From contig NZ_PNNA01000035.1 of the NCBI RefSeq assembly GCF_013823965.1, positions 1 through 41,126 on the forward strand: 41,126 nt of DNA, given 5' to 3'. The position numbers and the translations under genes were made by a program. Positions 8,799 to 16,756 of this stretch are shown here, piece by piece (the first letter of the stretch is position 1; each line of letters starts with the position of its first letter). The notes under the pieces are model-generated. The model made no database searches, was not told the DNA's origin, and saw only the letters and a list, made by a program, of their open reading frames with translations. The stretch is from Flavobacterium sp. (GTDB lineage Bacteria; Bacteroidota; Bacteroidia; Flavobacteriales; Flavobacteriaceae).

Positions 8799-9890
8799 AT
8801 GAAAGAAATCATATCATTAGCATCAGGACGTACTTGTCTATTTGGAGACCATCAAGATTATTTAGGCTTGCCTGTAATAGCTTGTGCAATTAATAGAAAT
8901 ATAAAATTAACCGCTGTGCAAAATGACATGCAAGTTTTTAAATTAATAATGAATGACATAAACCAAGTTAGGGTCATAGACATTCACGCCACATTTCCAG
9001 AATTAGAGCGTCGAGATTATTTTGCATCTTCATTAAGAGTATTGAAAAGACATGGCTGTATTCCAAATGTTGGATATGACATCACTATAACAGGAAATAT
9101 TCCTATTAATTCTGGAACATCAAGTTCTTCAGCTTTATTATTGGCTTGGATTAATTTTTTGATAGAAGCGTACGGTGTTGACGATGAAGTGACGCCGGAA
9201 TTTATTGCAAAAATGGGATATGCATCTGAAGTAGTGGAACATGGAGAGCCTGGCGGAATGATGGATCATTACAGCATTGGAATTGGAAACATTGTGCACA
9301 TAGACACCAAAACTCCTTTATCTTATACTGTTATCGGTACGGAATTAAAAGGTCTGATAACAGGAGTTTCGGGTGTGCCAAAAGAGACTATCGGTATCAT
9401 AGGTGATTTGAAAGGAAATGCTTTGCTGGCCATCAATATTTTAAAACAAAATATTCCAAACTTTGATTTAAACAAAACTGAAATCACGGACTTAAAAAAA
9501 TATTGTAATTATTTACCGGATCGATTGATTCCTTTTTTCGAAGGAGCCATTAAAAACCATCATTATACAAAACTTGCTTTAATTGAATTTCAAAAACCAA
9601 CGCTTGATTTAAAAAAGATTGGCGAATTAATGAATGCGCATCATGCCGTATTGAGGGATTTATTGAAGATTACGGTGCCACGAATTGACTCCATGATTGA
9701 CGCTGCGTTAAAAGCTGGTGCCTATGGTGCAAAAATAGTTGGTTCAGGCGGAGGCGGCAGTATTGTAGTTATGGCCGAACCCGGAAATGAAGCTCCGGTA
9801 GTGGAAGCAATATTGGCTGCAGGTGCAGTTGAAGCCTATACTGTTACCGTTGATCCCGGAGTGAGAATACTAGAAAATATTAAAAATTAA
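8799..9890 (+). CDS. GHMP-family sugar 1-kinase (galactokinase/GalNAc-kinase-like)
   Basis: 363-aa cytoplasmic GHMP kinase. The N-terminal GRTCLFGDHQDYLGLPV resembles the galactokinase sugar-binding signature. The ATP-binding motif PINSGTSSSSAL is at residues 102-113, the likely catalytic Asp156 lies in GGMMDH, and the third GHMP motif GSGGGG is at 315-320. It should phosphorylate a hexose or N-acetylhexosamine on C1. GHMP members include galactokinase, arabinokinase-like enzymes and the human GalNAc kinase GALK2, so the sugar cannot be fixed from sequence. It leads an operon with a nucleotidyltransferase 10 bases downstream and an epimerase-like SDR, which suggests activation to a UDP-sugar. 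With GH101 and GH109 nearby, galactose or GalNAc is the likely substrate (inference). The operon has the operator-linked promoter at 8683-8713. Confidence 0.85.
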   Translation: MKEIISLASGRTCLFGDHQDYLGLPVIACAINRNIKLTAVQNDMQVFKLIMNDINQVRVIDIHATFPELERRDYFASSLRVLKRHGCIPNVGYDITITGNIPINSGTSSSSALLLAWINFLIEAYGVDDEVTPEFIAKMGYASEVVEHGEPGGMMDHYSIGIGNIVHIDTKTPLSYTVIGTELKGLITGVSGVPKETIGIIGDLKGNALLAINILKQNIPNFDLNKTEITDLKKYCNYLPDRLIPFFEGAIKNHHYTKLALIEFQKPTLDLKKIGELMNAHHAVLRDLLKITVPRIDSMIDAALKAGAYGAKIVGSGGGGSIVVMAEPGNEAPVVEAILAAGAVEAYTVTVDPGVRILENIKN

Positions 9891-9900
9891 AAAAAACAAT

Positions 9901-10776
9901 ATGCACGACAATCTAATTATATTAGCTGGTGGCGCTTCTTCTAGAATGAAAAAACAAGCTACGGTAGCTAATTTGAGCAAAAAAGAAATTGAAGAAGCAA
10001 ATGAAAGAAGCAAGGCATTAATTGGTGTTGGCCCCAATGGTAGACCATTATTAGATTATCTTTTATTGAATGCCAAAAATGCTGGATATAAAAACATCTA
10101 CATTATTATTGGTGAGCAAGGAGTTTTATTCAAGGAGTTTTACGGAAGTGAAAACAGCAACAATAATTTTCATGGTTTAAAGATATCTTTTGCCACTCAA
10201 TACATACCGGAAGGAAGAGTAAAACCATTTGGTACTGCAGATGCATTATTCCAAGCAGTAGAGCAATATCCTGAACTTAATTCCCAGTATTACTCCGTTT
10301 GTAACAGCGACAACTTATATTCAGTCGACGCGCTGCTTGCGCTTAGAGAAACCGATAGTCCTAATGCTTTTATAAGTTACGATAGGGATGCAATGGAATT
10401 CCCATCGGAACGAATTTCACGATTTGCCATCGCTAAACTCGACCAAGACAATCAATTATTGGATATTCTCGAAAAACCAAACGCAGCTAATTTAGAAAGC
10501 TACAAAGATGTCGAAGGAAAGTTGAGAGTGAGTATGAATGCTTTTAAATTCAAAGGAAATCTTATCTATCCCCATCTAAAAAACTGTCCTGTACATCCTG
10601 AAAGAGACGAGAAGGAATTGCCCACGGTGCTTTTGAATGCCTTAAAAGAAAACCCTAATACCACATTGGGCATTCCTTTTTCTGAACACGTACCTGATTT
10701 AACGGCAAAAGAAGACATTGTCGAAGTAAAAGCCTATCTCAAAAAACAGTATCCCATATTAAATTGGAATGACTAA
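9901..10776 (+). CDS. sugar-phosphate nucleotidyltransferase
   Basis: 291-aa GT-A-fold nucleotidyltransferase. The signature LAGGASSRM is at residues 8-16, followed by an insert and then KALIGVGPNGRPLLDYLL. The segment VCNSDNLYSV carries a likely metal-binding Asp. It should join a sugar 1-phosphate, presumably made by the kinase encoded just upstream, to UTP or another NTP. It could replace the GalT step of a Leloir-type route, or act as a UDP-GalNAc/UDP-GlcNAc pyrophosphorylase. The nucleotide and sugar specificity are not readable from the sequence. The start ATG follows the kinase stop by 10 bases, so the two are surely co-transcribed. Confidence 0.82.
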   Translation: MHDNLIILAGGASSRMKKQATVANLSKKEIEEANERSKALIGVGPNGRPLLDYLLLNAKNAGYKNIYIIIGEQGVLFKEFYGSENSNNNFHGLKISFATQYIPEGRVKPFGTADALFQAVEQYPELNSQYYSVCNSDNLYSVDALLALRETDSPNAFISYDRDAMEFPSERISRFAIAKLDQDNQLLDILEKPNAANLESYKDVEGKLRVSMNAFKFKGNLIYPHLKNCPVHPERDEKELPTVLLNALKENPNTTLGIPFSEHVPDLTAKEDIVEVKAYLKKQYPILNWND

Positions 10777-10815
10777 TAGTCTGACCTTGATGTCTTGTAA
10801 TAATAAAGAAAAAAA

Positions 10816-11742
10816 ATGAAGAAATATGTAATAACTGGTGGTGCAGGATTTATTGGAAGTCACATTGCAGAGTATTTATCCGCTGAAGGACATCAAGTAA
10901 TTGTTTTGGATAGTTTAAGAACGGGATTTAAAAAAAATCTTGATGACTTGAATGTACAGTTTGAAAAAGGAGACATTAGGGATAAAAATCTTGTGGAAGA
11001 ACTCGTGCAAGGAGCTAATGGAATATTCCATTTAGCAGCTTTGGTAAGTGTGCCGGAATCCCTCTTAAATATTAAAGAATGTATCGACATCAATACATTG
11101 GGAACAATAAATATTTTGGAGGCTGCGAAGAAGAATCACGGCTGTAAAGTGGTGCTTTCTTCTTCTGCAGCAAATTATGGAGACAATCCCATATTGCCAA
11201 AAATAGAAACAAAGACTCCTGAACCTATGACTCCCTATGCCGTTACAAAACTGGATGGAGAATTTTATTTAAAAATGTATCAGGATCAATGGGGTCTTCC
11301 TACTGCTTCGTTACGTTATTTCAACGTTTTTGGACCCAGACAAAATCCAAAATCAGCTTATGCAGCTGCTGTGCCAATTTTCATAAATAATGCACTTCAA
11401 AACAAACCAATAACCATTTATGGTGATGGTCTGCAAACTAGAGATTTTATCTATGTCAAAGATGTGGTAAAGGCTAATATATTGGCTTCTCAAACAGGAA
11501 GTGAAATGTATAACGTTGCTTTAGGATATAGCACATCAATTCTGGAACTGGCAGAAAGAATAATTGAAATAACGAACTCAAAATCTAAAATACAATTTTT
11601 AGAAGAACGTTCAGGAGATATTAAACATTCAAAAGCGGATCCATCAAAATTTAATGCATTAGGTTTCAAACCTGATTATTCCATTGCGAGCGCCTTGGAA
11701 GAGACTATTGATTTTTACCATCAGGAATTAGTAAAAACATAG
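10816..11742 (+). CDS. extended SDR, UDP-sugar 4-epimerase-like
   Basis: 308-aa NAD-dependent epimerase/dehydratase. The Rossmann motif GGAGFIG is at residues 8-14, and the active-site pair is Tyr141-x3-Lys145 (YAVTK) after the SSSAANYG serine segment. Also visible are LRYFNVFGPRQNP and GDGLQTRDFIYVKDVV, both typical of UDP-glucose/UDP-GlcNAc 4-epimerases and close relatives. As third gene of the kinase-nucleotidyltransferase set it probably interconverts gluco and galacto forms of the UDP-sugar (for example UDP-GalNAc to UDP-GlcNAc). A role as a dehydratase or other SDR cannot be excluded without alignment. It starts 39 bases after the nucleotidyltransferase. Confidence 0.82.
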   Translation: MKKYVITGGAGFIGSHIAEYLSAEGHQVIVLDSLRTGFKKNLDDLNVQFEKGDIRDKNLVEELVQGANGIFHLAALVSVPESLLNIKECIDINTLGTINILEAAKKNHGCKVVLSSSAANYGDNPILPKIETKTPEPMTPYAVTKLDGEFYLKMYQDQWGLPTASLRYFNVFGPRQNPKSAYAAAVPIFINNALQNKPITIYGDGLQTRDFIYVKDVVKANILASQTGSEMYNVALGYSTSILELAERIIEITNSKSKIQFLEERSGDIKHSKADPSKFNALGFKPDYSIASALEETIDFYHQELVKT

Positions 11743-11868
11743 GTTTAAAGTATATCAAACAATACTTCTAACAGTGTTTTTCTTGTTATTAAACCAGAGC
11801 GAATTACAGAAGTATTGCAAGAATTTAATAGAAAAAAACTATAACTATTACCATAACAAAGAAATCGA

Positions 11869-13251
11869 ATGTCAAAAATTAAAAATACAATCAACAATAA
11901 TCAAAATAGCGCCTTAATGCCAATGGTTATATTAACCTCATTATTTTTTATTTTGGGGTTTGTAACTTGGTTGAATGGACCATTAATTCCATTTTTTGAA
12001 TTGGCCTGCGAATTGTCTCAATCTCAAGCCTATTTTGTGGCTTTTGCGTTTTATATCGCTTATTTTGTCATGGCGATTCCCTCCTCTTGGGTAATAGAAA
12101 AAGTAGGTTATAAAAATGGGGTTTCGTTAGGACTCGTCGTTATTGCCATTGGAGCATTTTTGTTTTACCCTGCCGCAGAAACACGAACTTTTCTTTTCTT
12201 TCTGGTGGCTTTATTTGTTATGGGTACCGGGTTGGCAATTTTACAAACGGCAGCAAATCCATATGTAGTCGTTATTGGTCCCAGAGAAAGTGCAGCAGCA
12301 AGAATTAGTGTATTGGGAATTGCAAATAAATTGGCAGGATTTATTGCGCCAATAGTATTAACAGCTTTGGTGCTGTCGAATATGCAAGATTATACTACAG
12401 ATAAAATTGCAGCTCTTGACAGCATAGCCAAATCAGCGGCATTAGACACGTTGGCGCTACAATTGCAAATTCCATATCTTTATATGGGATTAATCATCCT
12501 AGTATTGGCAGTATTGGTTAAATTATCTCCTCTGCCGGAAATTGATTTGGACGAGGATGGAAATGTTGCGCATCTAAACATTTTTAAACAAATTATAAAT
12601 GCTTTTAAATATCCTCAATTAGTCTTGGGCGTAATTACTCTAATGCTCTATTTGGCTGCCGAGGTTTTGGCAGGAGATTCTATTGGTAGTTTCGGCAAAC
12701 AATTAGGGGTTTATGGCGAAGACGGTAATTTTTATTTAAAATTAACTTCATTCACCATGACAGCAATGGTAGTGGGATATATTTTAGGAATTACACTAAT
12801 ACCAAAATATGTTTCTCAGGTTCAGGCATTAAAAGCTTCGGGTATTTTAGGTCTTATTTTGGTACTGCTAATCGTTTCCATTTCTCCGAACATCATGTTT
12901 CAATTACCTGGAATACCAGCATTGCCATTAGTAATTATTTTAGTGGCTCTTATGGGACTTGCCAATGCACTTTGTTGGCCGGCAATTTGGCCAATGGCAT
13001 TACAGGATTTAGGAGGCTATACCAAAATAGCCAGTGCGATATTGATTATGGGCATCATTGGAGGAGCTATTTTCCCACTAGCTTATGGTTCATTAGTGGA
13101 GTCAATCAATTTGGCAAATGAGGCAAATGGTGTTGCAAAGACGGCAAAAAGCGGCAATCAAGTTGCTTATTTAATGTTGCTTCCCGCATACTTGATGATT
13201 ATATTTTATGCATTTAAAGGGCATAAATACAGAAGCTGGTCCAGAAAATAA
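11869..13251 (+). CDS. MFS sugar permease of the FHS (fucose/GlcNAc/glucose) family
   Basis: 460-aa inner-membrane protein with about 12 hydrophobic segments. The N-terminal FFILGFVTWLNGPLIPF and the AILQTAANPYVVVIGP segment are characteristic of the FHS family (FucP, GluP, and NagP-type GlcNAc permeases). It likely imports a monosaccharide released by the secreted glycosidases, by proton symport. Position between the UDP-sugar genes and NagB makes GlcNAc, GalNAc or galactose the best candidates. The start ATG at 11869 follows a 126-base gap after the SDR gene with no clear terminator or promoter. Confidence 0.87.
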   Translation: MSKIKNTINNNQNSALMPMVILTSLFFILGFVTWLNGPLIPFFELACELSQSQAYFVAFAFYIAYFVMAIPSSWVIEKVGYKNGVSLGLVVIAIGAFLFYPAAETRTFLFFLVALFVMGTGLAILQTAANPYVVVIGPRESAAARISVLGIANKLAGFIAPIVLTALVLSNMQDYTTDKIAALDSIAKSAALDTLALQLQIPYLYMGLIILVLAVLVKLSPLPEIDLDEDGNVAHLNIFKQIINAFKYPQLVLGVITLMLYLAAEVLAGDSIGSFGKQLGVYGEDGNFYLKLTSFTMTAMVVGYILGITLIPKYVSQVQALKASGILGLILVLLIVSISPNIMFQLPGIPALPLVIILVALMGLANALCWPAIWPMALQDLGGYTKIASAILIMGIIGGAIFPLAYGSLVESINLANEANGVAKTAKSGNQVAYLMLLPAYLMIIFYAFKGHKYRSWSRK

Positions 13252-13288
13252 TAGTGAATAAGTTAGAAAAAAAATAAAAAAACTGACA

Positions 13289-15217
13289 ATGTTAAAAAGT
13301 AAAATAGACAAGGCGACAGGTTTCGAAAAAAGATTCGAAAATATTGGAACAGTAGTTTTTGAAAATTCAACCGAGGCGTCAAAAGCAGTTGCACAACAAA
13401 TAGCAACGCTTATCAAATCAAAACAAGAAAACAACGAGTCATGTATTTTGGGTTTGGCAACAGGTTCATCGCCCAAAGGATTGTATGCTGAACTAGTTCG
13501 TTTACACAAAGAAGAAGGATTAAGTTTTAAAAATGTAATAACTTTCAACTTAGATGAATATTATCCAATGGAACCAGATTCCATAAATAGCTATGTGCGA
13601 TTTATGAAAGAATTACTCCTGGATCAAGTAGATATTTTACCCGAGAATTATCACATTCCTGATGGAACTTTAACCAAAGAAGAAATTGCGGATTACTGTG
13701 CTAATTATGAAGCCAGAATTGAAGCTTTAGGTGGAATTGATTTGCAAATACTTGGAATTGGAGGAAACGGTCATATTGGATTCAATGAATCGGGTTCTTT
13801 GCAGAATTCCAAAACAAGATTAGTGGCACTAGATCATATTACCAGAGTGGCGGCAAGCGGAGATTTTTCTGGATTGAGCAATACCCCAAGAACTGCCATC
13901 ACACTGGGAGTAAAAAAAATAATGGAGGCCAAACAAGTTATATTAATGGCTTGGGGTGAAGGAAAATCGAATATTATCAAAAAGTCTGTAGAGGGCGAAG
14001 TAACCAATCAGATTCCTGCTTCATTTTTGCAAGAGCACAACAATGCTGTTTTTGTATTAGATAAAGAAGCTTCTTCAAAACTGACAAGAATCAACAGACC
14101 TTGGTTGGTTGAGAAAATTGTTTGGACAGATAAATTGACCAGAAAAGCAGTTTTAGGATTGGCACTTGATATAAAGAAACCCATTTTAATGCTTACCGAT
14201 GCTGATTATATAGAAAATGGCATGAGCGATTTGTTAGCAGATTCAGGGCCTGCTTACGACATCAACATAAAGATATTCAACAAACTACAGCATACAATTA
14301 CCGGATGGCCAGGAGGAAAACCAAACGCCGATGATTCCAATAGACCTGAAAGAGCCGAGCCGGCAAGAAAAAAAGTATTGATTTTTAGTCCACATCCCGA
14401 TGATGACATCATCAGTATGGGGGGCACTTTTATGCGATTGCAACAACAAGGACACGAAGTACATGTTGCCTATCAAACTTCGGGAAATATTGCTGTCGCA
14501 GATGATGAAGCACAACGATTTGCTAGATTCGTAATCGATTACAACGAGAAATTTGGAATCAAAAGTGTTGAAGCAGAACAAATTTATGAGAAAGCTTTAA
14601 CATTTCTTAAAAACAAAAAAACAAGCGAAATAGACATTCCTGAAGTTCGTTATTTGAAAGGATTGATTAGAAAAGGAGAAGCGCGATCCACCAGCAATTT
14701 CGTTGGTTTGACCGATGAACAAATTCACTTTATGGAGCTTCCATTCTATGAAACAGGAGCTATCGAGAAAAAACCTTTGGGAGAAATAGACATTCAATTA
14801 ACGATGGATCTTATCGAAAAGATTCAGCCTCATCAAATATATGCTGCAGGTGATTTGGCAGATCCACACGGAACGCATAAAGTATGTTTAGATGCCATTT
14901 TTGAAGCTGTAAAACGGTTGAAAACTAAAGATTTCATGAAAGATTGCTGGGTTTGGTTGTACAGAGGTGCTTGGCAGGAATGGGGTATCGATGAGATTGA
15001 AATGGCAGTTCCCATGAGTCCAGACCAAGTGTTGGCTAAAAGACACGGGATTTTCAAACACCAATCCCAAAAAGATGGTGTCGTATTTCAAGGAACTGAC
15101 TCAAGAGAATTTTGGCAAAGAGCAGAAGACAGGAATAGAGAAACTGCACAATTATATGATTTATTGGGATTGTCATATTATGCAGCAATGGAGGCATTTG
15201 TAAGGTGGGAATATTAG
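13289..15217 (+). CDS. nagB: NagB-like glucosamine-6-phosphate deaminase fused to a PIG-L/LmbE deacetylase domain
   Basis: 642-aa two-domain cytoplasmic enzyme. Residues about 1-270 are NagB-like, with Asp89 in NLDEYYP and His162 in GGNGHIGFNE, the residues used for ring opening and deamination of glucosamine-6-phosphate to fructose-6-phosphate. Residues about 360-630 are a PIG-L/LmbE zinc-dependent deacetylase domain with PHPDDD at 368-373 and a downstream DPHGTH segment that supplies further metal ligands. This fusion is known in Bacteroidota; the job of the second domain is not settled. It might deacetylate an N-acetylhexosamine derivative, feeding the first domain. A separate nagA is present at 32364-33485. 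It starts 37 bases after the permease gene, in the same operon. Confidence 0.88.
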   Translation: MLKSKIDKATGFEKRFENIGTVVFENSTEASKAVAQQIATLIKSKQENNESCILGLATGSSPKGLYAELVRLHKEEGLSFKNVITFNLDEYYPMEPDSINSYVRFMKELLLDQVDILPENYHIPDGTLTKEEIADYCANYEARIEALGGIDLQILGIGGNGHIGFNESGSLQNSKTRLVALDHITRVAASGDFSGLSNTPRTAITLGVKKIMEAKQVILMAWGEGKSNIIKKSVEGEVTNQIPASFLQEHNNAVFVLDKEASSKLTRINRPWLVEKIVWTDKLTRKAVLGLALDIKKPILMLTDADYIENGMSDLLADSGPAYDINIKIFNKLQHTITGWPGGKPNADDSNRPERAEPARKKVLIFSPHPDDDIISMGGTFMRLQQQGHEVHVAYQTSGNIAVADDEAQRFARFVIDYNEKFGIKSVEAEQIYEKALTFLKNKKTSEIDIPEVRYLKGLIRKGEARSTSNFVGLTDEQIHFMELPFYETGAIEKKPLGEIDIQLTMDLIEKIQPHQIYAAGDLADPHGTHKVCLDAIFEAVKRLKTKDFMKDCWVWLYRGAWQEWGIDEIEMAVPMSPDQVLAKRHGIFKHQSQKDGVVFQGTDSREFWQRAEDRNRETAQLYDLLGLSYYAAMEAFVRWEY

Positions 15218-15254
15218 ATAAAAATAAATATCACGATTAAAATCTAATTTAAAA

Positions 15255-15584
15255 ATGAGTATTTCCATTGAAACAGCAATTCATACTTTAACTAGACATA
15301 AAAATATACAAAACATTGAAGTATACAATCAATTTATTAATTGGTTAAAAGGGGAATTTGACCTGTATCTCATGGAAGAATTGGATGGTTTGAAAGTGTA
15401 TTATCCAAATGGATTGTTTTCGGTTATACTTTTTTCAAAGAACGAAAAGGATTTTTCAATTGAAATAAAAATCATGAGCAAAACACTGAAAACAGCGAAT
15501 CAAATGGCTGCCAAAATCGAAACTATTTATTGTCATCTGAACAAAGTGATTTCAATTAACAAATTCAAGTTGTCGCGACTATAG
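15255..15584 (+). CDS. small protein of unknown function
   Basis: 109-aa predicted cytoplasmic protein that I do not recognise. It has no signal peptide, membrane segment or cysteine cluster. It is rich in alternating beta-type strands (YLMEELDGLKVYYP, FSVILFSKNEKDFSIEIKIMS) followed by a likely helix (TANQMAAKIETIYCHLNKVIS). It begins 37 bases after the NagB fusion gene and ends 40 bases before a strong terminator, so it is the last gene of the sugar-kinase operon. Codon use and spacing look like those of a real gene. No function can be assigned. Confidence 0.65.
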   Translation: MSISIETAIHTLTRHKNIQNIEVYNQFINWLKGEFDLYLMEELDGLKVYYPNGLFSVILFSKNEKDFSIEIKIMSKTLKTANQMAAKIETIYCHLNKVISINKFKLSRL

Positions 15585-15624
15585 CTAGCACTATAAGTCA
15601 AGAAATAAACTTCCTTTTTAAATT

Positions 15625-15666
15625 AATGAAGCTGTCCAAAAAAGTAATTTTTGGACAGCTTCATTT
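15625..15666. terminator. strong bidirectional hairpin terminator
   Basis: An 18-base perfect stem (15625-15642 with 15648-15665; core GAAGCTGTCC) around a 5-base loop, T-rich on the plus side and preceded by A-rich sequence, so it works in both orientations. It closes the plus-strand kinase operon and the converging minus-strand cutC unit. Confidence 0.88.
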
Positions 15667-15700
15667 TTATAACCAACTCCTACAAAAAATTATTTTGTGA

Positions 15701-16375
15701 TTACACTAAATTAGATTTTAATAAATTCACTTCTTTGGTATTGGCAATTTCACCAAAATCAACTATTGCAGAAGAATGGTAGAAACCAGCTCCTGTTTTT
15801 TCTTTTAATGATTTAATATTCGTGGAGCGCAGACCACCGCCCGGCATAATGGCAATTCGATTGTCTGCTTTATTGACCAATTCTGCCAAAACAGCAATTC
15901 CCTCCACGACATTTTTTTGCTGTCCGGAAGTCAAAATAGTTTTAAAACCACATTCTATGACGGATTCAAGCGATTGATTTACGTTTTTTACCACATCAAA
16001 AGCACGATGAAACGTGCACGGAAGCGGATGCGCCAATGCAACCAATTCCTTATTTCGTTCCTTATCAATACTGCCGTCTTTATTTAAAATCCCAAAAACA
16101 AGACCATCAACATTTCGTTTTTTGAACTGTTTGATTTCGTTTTTCATTTGCTCAAATTCCTCCTCTGAATACACAAAATCTCCTCCGCGAGGTCTAACCA
16201 TAACATACAAATCGATGTAAAGTGCTGCTCGCACTGTTTCTACCATATCAAGACTCGGAGATATTCCTCCTAAGTTCATGTCAAAACACAATTCGACCCT
16301 ATCAGCACCGTTTTGTTGCGCTATAATCGCGGATTTAAAGTTAAAACAGGCTATTTCTAGTAGTTCTTTTTTCAT
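15701..16375 (-). CDS. cutC: CutC family protein
   Basis: 224-aa TIM-barrel protein of the CutC family (PF03932), slightly shorter than the usual 240-250 aa. The family pattern is clear: ELLEIACFN at the start, GADRVELC, GGISPS, VMVRPRGGDFVYS, CTFHRAFD, ILTSGQ and IMPGGGLR. CutC was named for copper tolerance in E. coli, but that role is disputed and its true activity is unknown. In Bacteroidota it is often found beside glycoside hydrolases. Here it lies downstream of the GH20-GH2-GH92-GH125 operon, separated from it by the sulfatase remnant. It may belong to that operon or have its own promoter; I see no convincing one. Confidence 0.88.
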   Translation of the reverse strand: MKKELLEIACFNFKSAIIAQQNGADRVELCFDMNLGGISPSLDMVETVRAALYIDLYVMVRPRGGDFVYSEEEFEQMKNEIKQFKKRNVDGLVFGILNKDGSIDKERNKELVALAHPLPCTFHRAFDVVKNVNQSLESVIECGFKTILTSGQQKNVVEGIAVLAELVNKADNRIAIMPGGGLRSTNIKSLKEKTGAGFYHSSAIVDFGEIANTKEVNLLKSNLV

Positions 16376-16500
16376 TTATTTATGGAATAATCTGAATTAA
16401 ATACTGTTGACATAATGCGTAAAAAATGTTACGAAAAACCCTTCTTTATTTTGGAAATTCACACTGTTTTACAGAAATTAAAATGGCTGTAAAAAACTTT

Positions 16501-16756
16501 TTAGGCTTCTTTATCCTTATGCTTTGTTATTGCCTTTGACAATTTTTCTTTTAGTATTTTGGTTACTTTTTCAGTTCCTTTCTTGGATACCTGGTTTTGC
16601 CATGGGAGGATATCTAATGATCAGTGGTGTTTTAAAAGATTCTTCATATATAAATCTTTTGTCAAACCAACCGTGTTCTCCAACATAAAATCCTTGGTTC
16701 GAGATGTACATTACAAGTGTGTTTTTCTCTCAAACTATATTGTCCAAATAATTTAT
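16501..16756 (-). pseudogene. decayed sulfatase fragment
   Basis: The 381-base gap between cutC and the GH125 gene is not empty. On the minus strand, 16729-16571 encodes about 52 residues (EKNTLVMYISNQGFYVGEHG, continuing WFDKRFIYEESFKTPLIIRYPP) that match the conserved C-terminal half of formylglycine sulfatases. The usual form there is SDQGFYLGEHGWFDKR. The frame is closed by TGA on both sides. A shift one base over continues to 16501 as GTEKVTKILKEKL...EA, which could be the old C-terminus. The catalytic N-terminal half (CxPSR) is absent. It is a deletion remnant directly behind the GH125 stop. The 125 bases from 16376 to 16500 hold nothing recognisable. Confidence 0.8.
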
